Origin: Chloroflexota bacterium
GTDB lineage: Bacteria > Chloroflexota > Anaerolineae > Anaerolineales > Villigracilaceae
Assembly (NCBI GenBank): GCA_016191985.1
Contig: JACPVB010000225.1
Coordinates: 1-5,056 of the forward strand
Direction of reading: 5' to 3'
Length of the DNA stretch: 5,056 bases
Numbering within the stretch: position 1 is the first letter of the stretch; the number at the start of each line of letters is the position of its first letter. The position numbers and the translations under genes are program-made. A model generated the notes under the pieces. The model did no database searches. It had not been told where the DNA came from and was given only the letters and a program-made list of their open reading frames with translations. This document shows positions 1 to 4,629 of this stretch, one piece after another.

Positions 1-1610
1 ACTCCAAACCCACCTTCTTCCTTCGGTGAGTTGAGGACAATGGACAAAGCCAGGCCCAACACTTGTCTCGTTTCATCGGGGGCGATGACGCCGTCGTCCC
101 ACAGGCGTGCGGAGGAATGGTAGGGACTGCCTTCGCGGTCGTATTTTTCGAGGAGGGGACGTTTGAACTCGTCCGCTTCTTTCGCGCTGAGGGTTGGTTT
201 GCCTTCTCGAGCGAGTTGATCCTGTTTGATGGTTAAGAGCACATTCGCGGCCTGCTCCCCACCCATGACGGAGATGCGTGCATTGGGCCACATCCATAGG
301 AAGCGGGAGCCGTAGGCGCGGCCTGCCATGGCGTAGTTGCCCGCGCCAAAAGAACCGCCAATGACGAGAGTCAATTTTGGGACGCGGGTTGTGGCAACTG
401 CATGGACCATCTTCGCGCCGTCTTTGGCGATGCCGCCGGTCTCGTATTCCTTGCCGACCATGAAACCTGTGATATTTTGCAGAAAGAGCAATGGGATTCC
501 ACGCTGGTCACAGAGTTCGACGAAGTGCGCCCCTTTCAGCGCGGACTCGCTGAACAAGACTCCGTTGTTGGCGATGATGCCGACGGGGTATCCATGAATG
601 CGGGCAAAGCCGCAGACGAGGGTTGTACCGTAACGCGCTTTGAACTCGCGAAACTTGGAACCGTCCACAATGCGGGCGATGATCTCGCGGACGTCGAAGG
701 ATTCTTTGAAGGTGCGCGGGAGGACGCCGTACAATTCGTCAGCGGCGTATAAAGGTTCTTCGGGTGGAGCAACATCCAGCGCGGAAAGATGCGAGTGGAC
801 ATGCCCGCGAGGTAACGTCTCCACGATGCTGCGCAGGATTTCAATCGCATGGTCATCGTCTTCCGCAAAATGATCCGCCACGCCGGATTTGCGGGTGTGG
901 ACGTCCGCGCCGCCGAGTTCTTCTGCTGTGACATCTTCCCCAGTTGCTGCTTTGACGAGAGGCGGGCCGCCCAAAAAGATCGTGCCCGCGCCTTTGACGA
1001 TGATCGCTTCATCGCTCATGGCTGGGACGTACGCGCCGCCCGCCGTGCAACTGCCCATGACAGCGGCGATCTGCGGAATTTTTTTGGCAGACATGCGCGC
1101 CTGATTGTAGAAGATGCGCCCGAAGTGATGCGCGTCGGGGAAGACCTCATCCTGGAACGGCAAATTTGCCCCGCCAGAATCTACAAGGTAAAGGCAGGGC
1201 AAATGATTTTCTTCGGCAATCTGTTGGGCACGTAAATGCTTTTTGACGGTGAGCGGGAAGTAGGAGCCGCCTTTGACGGTGGCGTCGTTGGCGACGATCA
1301 TCGCTTCGCGATTGGAGATGCGCCCGATGCCTGTGACAATGCCCGCGCTCGGCGCTTCATTGCTATAAAGATTGATGGCTGCCAGTGCGGAAAGTTCAAG
1401 GAAGGGCGCGCCCGGATCGAGCAGGCGTTCGATGCGTTCGCGGACGAAGAGTTTGCCTTGTTCCTCGTGGCGTTTGCGGTATTTTTCGCCGCCGCCTTCG
1501 CGGACAAGCGCAAGGTGCTTTTTTAGTTCCTGCGCAAGGGCGCGGTTGTGGTCTGCGTTGGCTTTGAATTCGGGGGAGTGGGGATCGAGGGCGGAGGAGA
1601 GGGATTCCAT
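1..1610 (-). CDS. mccB: 3-methylcrotonyl-CoA carboxylase, carboxyltransferase (beta) subunit; C-terminal end cut by window edge
   Basis: This subunit transfers CO2 from carboxybiotin to 3-methylcrotonyl-CoA, giving 3-methylglutaconyl-CoA in cytosolic leucine/isovalerate breakdown. The frame is open from ATG at 1610 to the left edge (536 complete codons) and ends GGFGV, so only a handful of residues are missing; family members are about 535 aa. The N-terminal half has GKLFVRERIERLLDPG (52-67), DATVKGGSYFPLTVKKHLRA (about 105-124), and the acyl-CoA/oxyanion loop GSCTAGGAYVPAMSDE (186-201). The C-terminal half has GGSFGAGNYAMAGRAY (418-433), FLWMWPNARISVMGGEQAAN (437-456) and EGSPYHSSARLWDDG (493-507). 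SFGAGNY and WMWPNARISVMGGEQAA are typical of MCC rather than propionyl- or acetyl-CoA carboxylases. No strong Shine-Dalgarno precedes the ATG, but the protein begins where family members begin. The biotin carboxylase/biotin-carrier subunit usually lies nearby and may follow to the left. A geranyl-CoA carboxylase paralogue is a less likely alternative. Confidence 0.96.
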   Translation of the reverse strand, partial: MESLSSALDPHSPEFKANADHNRALAQELKKHLALVREGGGEKYRKRHEEQGKLFVRERIERLLDPGAPFLELSALAAINLYSNEAPSAGIVTGIGRISNREAMIVANDATVKGGSYFPLTVKKHLRAQQIAEENHLPCLYLVDSGGANLPFQDEVFPDAHHFGRIFYNQARMSAKKIPQIAAVMGSCTAGGAYVPAMSDEAIIVKGAGTIFLGGPPLVKAATGEDVTAEELGGADVHTRKSGVADHFAEDDDHAIEILRSIVETLPRGHVHSHLSALDVAPPEEPLYAADELYGVLPRTFKESFDVREIIARIVDGSKFREFKARYGTTLVCGFARIHGYPVGIIANNGVLFSESALKGAHFVELCDQRGIPLLFLQNITGFMVGKEYETGGIAKDGAKMVHAVATTRVPKLTLVIGGSFGAGNYAMAGRAYGSRFLWMWPNARISVMGGEQAANVLLTIKQDQLAREGKPTLSAKEADEFKRPLLEKYDREGSPYHSSARLWDDGVIAPDETRQVLGLALSIVLNSPKEEGGFG

Positions 1611-1612
1611 AG

Positions 1613-1640
1613 GGTAATTGGTAAATGGTAAGTGGAAGGT
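1613..1640. repeat. Short degenerate heptamer tandem repeat
   Basis: Four period-7 units lie directly upstream of mccB: GGTAATT, GGTAAAT, GGTAAGT and a decayed GGAAGGT. A further isolated TGGTAAAT lies at 1718-1725. The array resembles the short tandemly repeated (STRR-type) heptamers known from intergenic DNA of some bacteria, for example cyanobacteria. Whether it has a role is unknown; it sits in the 5' leader region of mccB. Confidence 0.6.
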
Positions 1641-1653
1641 TTGAGAATTAGAT

Positions 1654-1696
1654 GGCTCGACACGCTCAGCACAGGGATTAGAGATTGGAGATTTTA
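1654..1696. repeat. Intergenic repeat remnant: CTCGACACGCTCAG motif plus second heptamer array
   Basis: GGCTCGACACGCTCAGCACA (1654-1673) is followed by three period-7 units, GATTAGA (1676-1682), GATTGGA (1683-1689) and GATTTTA (1690-1696). The CTCGACACGCTCAG stretch looks like a common interspersed intergenic motif of environmental bacterial genomes; that is an impression from memory and needs a genome-wide count. No reading frame of note crosses it. Confidence 0.45.
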
Positions 1697-1731
1697 GGCT
1701 GGTGACCGGGGAGGCGATGGTAAATTTCAAG

Positions 1732-1759
1732 TTGATTTTTTTTGTTTAAAGATTATACT
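1732..1759 (+). promoter_or_regulatory. Sigma70-like promoter for the two-gene membrane operon
   Basis: A -35 box TTGATT (1732-1737) and a -10 box TATACT (1754-1759) are separated by 16 bp within an AT-rich stretch that contrasts with the GC-rich surroundings. The matches to consensus are 4/6 and 5/6. Transcription would start near 1766, leaving a leader of only about 13 nt before the ATG at 1779, which lacks an obvious Shine-Dalgarno. The start may therefore be read in a nearly leaderless manner. Confidence 0.55.
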
Positions 1760-1778
1760 GAAAACAGGATTTTACCCT

Positions 1779-2174
1779 ATGGATGCGTTTACTAGCGAGA
1801 ATTTCCTGGATCAATTGATCCACAATCAGCGCAGGGCGATCCGTTATTACATCTTTTTTGTTGTCGGGCTGGTAATTTTGGGGGTCCTTGTGATCGCGCT
1901 GGCATTCCTTTCTCCTGCCTGGTTACCTCCAAGCACCTCGATCCTTCCGGATGTGTTCAAAGGGCTGTTCGGCGTGGGCGGCTCTTTTGTTTTGTCGCTG
2001 AGCGGGTTACAGATCAAGGATATCCTTAACCGGAAGGAAAAAATCCAGGGTTTTGAGACGCTCAAAAGACAATTGAGAGACCTGAAAGAAAGCCCCAAAG
2101 CGGAAAGGGTCCGCGCCCAAAAGCGGATTGAAGAATTGATGTGGAAATACATCGAACGAACGGCCCTGAGCTAA
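1779..2174 (+). CDS. Small two-helix membrane protein of unknown function (131 aa)
   Basis: I do not recognise a named family. A short charged N-terminus (residues 1-21, with HNQRRAIR just before the membrane) is followed by a strongly hydrophobic helix at about 22-45. A Pro/Ser loop (SPAWLPPSTSILPD, 45-58) and a second, Gly/Ser-rich hydrophobic helix at about 60-79 come next. A highly charged, probably helical or coiled tail (80-131, rich in Lys, Arg and Glu) ends the protein. The positive-inside rule places both termini in the cytoplasm. The ATG at 1779 is the first in frame after the promoter; no clear Shine-Dalgarno is seen. The stop is 12 bp before the next gene, so the two are very likely cotranscribed and probably work together. 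The 2TM-plus-charged-tail layout loosely recalls 2TM proteins of bacterial conflict systems (such as TRADD-N-associated 2TM domains), but no motif proves this. Confidence 0.82.
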   Translation: MDAFTSENFLDQLIHNQRRAIRYYIFFVVGLVILGVLVIALAFLSPAWLPPSTSILPDVFKGLFGVGGSFVLSLSGLQIKDILNRKEKIQGFETLKRQLRDLKESPKAERVRAQKRIEELMWKYIERTALS

Positions 2175-2180
2175 AGGAAG
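2173..2180 (+). promoter_or_regulatory. Ribosome binding site of the anchored coiled-coil gene
   Basis: AAAGGAAG lies 6 nt before the ATG at 2187 and begins inside the stop codon of the upstream gene. It fixes the start of the second gene and supports translational coupling of the pair. Confidence 0.7.
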
Positions 2181-2186
2181 TGGCAG

Positions 2187-2996
2187 ATGGATTTTTCAGA
2201 AGAACAACTGGAATCGCTATCCAAAAAAATCGAAGAACGGGAACGCCTCTCTCGCCATCGAGCCTGGTTGTTAACCGGCATACCTATTATTTTCGCCGCG
2301 CTGTTTCTGGCGTACACCATCTGGCAGATCGCCCAGGCGCAAACAAAACTTGACTCCACCACAAACCAGCTCGCCGCGGTGGAGCAGGACTACATCGCCT
2401 TGCAAGCTGAGGTGCCGCAGGCGCAAGTCGCTCTGGCGGCGGCACAGACGGAAGTGTCCAAAGCCAATTCATCTCTCGCTACGGCAACCGCACAACTGGC
2501 AACAGCAACGGCGCAGATTGGGGAGGCGATGTCGGAACTGAACAGGGTACAGGCATTCGCTGAATTTGGGTGCCGAATCGATGAGGCGGTTTTGAAGGAA
2601 TATTCAAGCAATTTTACGCTTCAAGCCGAGGTGCTCCTGTACTTGCAGGAGATCCAATACAGGGATATCCCCTGGAATCCGGGCGGGTTTTCTGAAGGCG
2701 AGGGCTTTGACTCTCCTAATTTCGCGCTTTTTGTCCTTCAAAGATTTAACCTGGCTTCCCTGGATATCCTGCCGGGCACCCGGCCCTGGGAATTCCTCCC
2801 TGCCGCATCCGCTCCCGAGAATGGAGATATTATTTATTACGAGAGCGGCTACGCAATGTTTTACTACAAACTGCCGGTTGAATATGGCGGTACGGAAACG
2901 CAGGAATGTGTCATTGGCATGACACCGCTCCGCATCAGGTCGCTGGAAATAGATTTCGCAAATCAGGTCGGGATTCTAAAAGTGCCCTATCCATAA
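2187..2996 (+). CDS. Membrane-anchored coiled-coil protein with degenerate NlpC/P60-like C-terminal domain (269 aa)
   Basis: The order is: charged N-terminus (1-24, ending RLSRHR), one membrane helix (about 25-48), a long Ala/Gln/Thr-rich coiled coil (about 50-125, including two exact heptads LATATAQ at 97-110), and a globular domain (about 126-269). The positive residues before the helix suggest that the coiled coil and C-terminal domain lie outside the membrane. The C-terminal domain follows the NlpC/P60 cell-wall peptidase outline: IPWNPGGF (161-168) resembles the PYxWGG segment, GFDSPNFALFV (173-183) resembles the GFDCSGFV catalytic block, and NGDIIYYESGYAMFY (212-226) resembles the GDLVFF...HVGIY block. 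The catalytic Cys would then be Ser176 and the His would be Tyr222, so the domain is probably inactive, perhaps a binding module. The NlpC/P60 link is my inference from pattern; the anchor and coiled coil are plain in the sequence. The start is set by AAAGGAAG 6 nt upstream. It forms a unit with the preceding 2TM gene. Confidence 0.88.
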   Translation: MDFSEEQLESLSKKIEERERLSRHRAWLLTGIPIIFAALFLAYTIWQIAQAQTKLDSTTNQLAAVEQDYIALQAEVPQAQVALAAAQTEVSKANSSLATATAQLATATAQIGEAMSELNRVQAFAEFGCRIDEAVLKEYSSNFTLQAEVLLYLQEIQYRDIPWNPGGFSEGEGFDSPNFALFVLQRFNLASLDILPGTRPWEFLPAASAPENGDIIYYESGYAMFYYKLPVEYGGTETQECVIGMTPLRIRSLEIDFANQVGILKVPYP

Positions 2997-3000
2997 TTTC

Positions 3001-3047
3001 GGCGCTAAACGCCGCCCAGAGTTTAGCGAAAGGCGGCATCTTGCGCC
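3001..3047 (+). repeat. Nested and competing inverted repeats after the membrane operon (possible weak terminator)
   Basis: CGCTAAAC (3003-3010) pairs with GTTTAGCG (3021-3028) across a 10-nt loop. Alternatively GCCGCC (3011-3016) pairs with GGCGGC (3032-3037), supported by GGCGC (3001-3005) with GCGCC (3043-3047). The two folds exclude each other. No T-run follows either stem, so a standard intrinsic terminator is not shown. The position, 4 bp after the stop codon at 2994-2996, suggests a 3'-end structure or a palindromic intergenic repeat. Confidence 0.5.
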
Positions 3048-3141
3048 ACCTCATCACGCCCTCCCAATGACACCGCAGAAAACGGATGAATGTCAGTTGT
3101 GTTTTCGATTCGTTTCTGCAAAGATGGAGTCATCTTCATTC

Positions 3142-3149
3142 AAAGGAGG
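3142..3149 (+). promoter_or_regulatory. Strong ribosome binding site of the thiolase-like gene
   Basis: AAAGGAGG, 7 nt before the ATG at 3157, is a near-perfect Shine-Dalgarno. It decides in favour of the start giving MRPVYAISGG over an upstream in-frame ATG at 3067. No convincing promoter was seen in 2997-3141. Confidence 0.85.
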
Positions 3150-3156
3150 TTCGCCG

Positions 3157-4521
3157 ATGAGACCAGTTTATGCAATCTCAGGCGGGGTTTCAAAGTTTGC
3201 AAAAGCACGACCCGACAAGACTTTCCAAGCTGTCATCAAAGAAGCCTACGACTATGCCATCGCCGATATTGGACTCGACTTCCCGACGTTTACCCGCGTT
3301 GTGGATGGTTCCGTGGCCTCATATTTCTCGGATCATTTCAGCCGACAGTTGATGGCTGGGATCATGGCACAGGACTACCTTGGGCTGTGTCCAAAACCCG
3401 GTCACCGCGTGGAGGGTGGCGGCGCGACGGGGGGAATCTGTTTCCAGGAGGCGTGGAAGTCTGTTGCCAGCGGTCACATGGATGTGTGTGTGGCCTACGG
3501 CTTCGAGACCATGTCTCATGTGGAAACGTGGAAGGGAAATGAATTCATCGCCTTAGCCTCCGACATTTCGTTTGATTACCCGGTCGGAGGTTTTTATTCG
3601 GGCTATTACGCCATGATGGTGACGCGGCACATGAAGGAGTTCGGCACAACCGTCGAGCAGTTGGCGCACGTCAGCGTGAAGAACTATATCAATGCGTTTC
3701 ATAACCCGTACGCGCAGAAGAGTCAACGCATTACCATCCAGGATGTGCGTAATTCGCCGATGGTTGCCTGGCCGTTGACGCGGCTTGACATCTGCGTGAT
3801 GTCCGACGGCGCGGCGGCGGTAATCCTTTGCTCGGAAGAAGGTTTGAAAAAACTAGAAGCTGCGGGCGCGAAGATTGCGCGTCCGCTCGTGAAGGTGACG
3901 GGCATCGGGCGCGGCACAGACATGATGCGCATGGCGGACCGTCCGCATGTGGACTACGACTATTTCATGGAAAACTACGCCACCGAGCAGGAGAAATCGT
4001 CGGACGAGACGAAAGCGTATTACAAAAAACTTTGGGATCACGGCACGCGCTATCCAGGCGTCCACTCGTTCCGCGCGGGGCGGACTGCAGGCAACATGGC
4101 ATGGAAGCATGCAGGCATCCAAGATCCATTGACTGAACTCGACTTCGTTGAATTGCATGACGCGTACACGTCATCTGAAATTCAAACGTATGAAGATTTG
4201 GGATTATGTCGCTACGGCGAAGGTGGTCCGTTCGCGGAATCTGGCAAGGCGTTTTTGCCGAACATTGACTATGGCTTGAAGTTAAAAGATAAATCCACTT
4301 GTGCGGTCAATCCGTCAGGCGGATTGATTGCTTGCGGACATCCCGTCGGTGCAACGGGACTCATGCAGGGCGTCTTTGCGACGTGGCAACTGCAAGGGAC
4401 AATTCAAAAGCATTTTCGCGACGACCAGCTACAGGTCAAGGATGCGAAGCGGGGCGCAATCCATTCCCATGCCGGCACGGGGACATATGTGTCGGTGTCG
4501 GTGTTGGAGAGAGAAGGATAG
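3157..4521 (+). CDS. SCP2-type thiolase-like protein lacking the nucleophilic Cys (454 aa)
   Basis: The fold is that of SCP2/archaeal-type thiolases, which act on acyl-CoAs in the cytosol and often work with a DUF35 subunit such as the next gene encodes. Visible motifs are the N-terminal strand RPVYAISGGVSKF (2-14), the catalytic block VEGGGATGGICFQEAW (85-100) followed by SGHMDVCVAYGFETM, the block SDGAAAVIL, the HDAY motif ELHDAYTSSE (332-341, His334), and NPSGG...CGHPVGATG (385-401, His395). The tail IHSHAGTG (435-442) stands where SCP2 thiolases have QHNLGxG. Aligned with NNNCATGS of SCP2 thiolases, the nucleophilic Cys is Gly89 (GGC). The two other catalytic loops survive, so plain Claisen/thiolysis chemistry is doubtful. 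An insertion-like stretch at about 262-310 (acidic, Tyr-rich) makes it longer than the usual roughly 390-400 aa. The frame is intact and the RBS strong, arguing for a functional protein. An aldolase role as in Ltp2-type proteins is one possible reading. Confidence 0.93.
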   Translation: MRPVYAISGGVSKFAKARPDKTFQAVIKEAYDYAIADIGLDFPTFTRVVDGSVASYFSDHFSRQLMAGIMAQDYLGLCPKPGHRVEGGGATGGICFQEAWKSVASGHMDVCVAYGFETMSHVETWKGNEFIALASDISFDYPVGGFYSGYYAMMVTRHMKEFGTTVEQLAHVSVKNYINAFHNPYAQKSQRITIQDVRNSPMVAWPLTRLDICVMSDGAAAVILCSEEGLKKLEAAGAKIARPLVKVTGIGRGTDMMRMADRPHVDYDYFMENYATEQEKSSDETKAYYKKLWDHGTRYPGVHSFRAGRTAGNMAWKHAGIQDPLTELDFVELHDAYTSSEIQTYEDLGLCRYGEGGPFAESGKAFLPNIDYGLKLKDKSTCAVNPSGGLIACGHPVGATGLMQGVFATWQLQGTIQKHFRDDQLQVKDAKRGAIHSHAGTGTYVSVSVLEREG

Positions 4522-4532
4522 TCTCGTAGTCC

Positions 4533-4608
4533 GGTGGTCGAGTAGTCCCGCGTGTTTTTCGCGGGACGTACACCTGCACTTGCATCAGGTGCAAGTGTCG
4601 AGACCACC
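4533..4608 (+). other. Structured intergenic element: predicted three-way junction
   Basis: An outer stem GGTGGTC/GACCACC (4533-4539 with 4602-4608) encloses two perfect 8-bp hairpins: GTCCCGCG/CGCGGGAC (4545-4552 with 4560-4567, loop TGTTTTT) and CACTTGCA/TGCAAGTG (4577-4584 with 4590-4597, loop TCAGG). CACCTG (4571-4576) with CAGGTG (4586-4591) offers a competing pairing. TAGTCC occurs twice (4527-4532 and 4544-4549). It fills most of the 108-bp gap between the thiolase-like and DUF35-like genes and ends just before the latter's ribosome binding site. It could be an intercistronic mRNA structure tuning expression of the second gene, or a copy of an interspersed palindromic repeat. It matches no riboswitch I recognise. 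Confidence 0.6.
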
Positions 4609-4615
4609 TGTTACG

Positions 4616-4622
4616 AAAGGAA
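4616..4622 (+). promoter_or_regulatory. Ribosome binding site of the DUF35-like gene
   Basis: AAAGGAA lies 7 nt before the ATG at 4630 and just 3' of the three-way-junction element, so it stays single-stranded when that element folds. Confidence 0.7.
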
Positions 4623-4629
4623 AATTACT

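Larger units (their letters stand above)
1606..1783. repeat. 12-bp inverted repeat over the two divergent start codons
   Basis: TTACCCTATGGA occurs at 1772-1783 on the plus strand and again, reading on the minus strand, at 1617-1606. Each copy contains the ATG of its gene: the 131-aa membrane protein to the right and mccB to the left. The arms are perfect over 12 bp. They may be a shared operator or initiation-region signal, or a chance match; the sequence alone cannot decide. Confidence 0.5.

Noticed and set aside
536..1012. Open frame of 158 codons on the minus strand, and several plus-strand open frames within 1-1610
   Set aside because: They overlap the mccB reading frame, which is open across the whole region and matches the family throughout; the others give low-complexity Arg/Ser-rich translations.
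1752..1757. Consensus TATAAT on the minus strand as the mccB -10 box
   Set aside because: The spacing upstream shows no -35-like hexamer, and the hexamer overlaps the better-supported plus-strand -10; a divergent overlapping promoter is possible but not supported.
2475..2519. Repetitive Ala/Thr codons in the coiled-coil gene as a frameshift or DNA repeat locus
   Set aside because: The reading frame is intact and the repeat is explained by two coiled-coil heptads (LATATAQ) at the protein level.
3067..3156. In-frame N-terminal extension of the thiolase-like gene from ATG at 3067
   Set aside because: No Shine-Dalgarno precedes 3067, the extra 30 residues match nothing in the family, and AAAGGAGG sits ideally before ATG 3157, where the family N-terminal strand (RPVYAISGG) begins.
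4545..4567. GTCCCGCG hairpin as an intrinsic terminator
   Set aside because: The T-run is in the loop, not after the stem, and a partner gene follows on the same strand; it fits better as one arm of the larger folded element.
4522..4629. tRNA or known riboswitch in the folded spacer
   Set aside because: There is no cloverleaf, no T-loop GTTCRA motif and no known aptamer core; only a three-way junction is seen.
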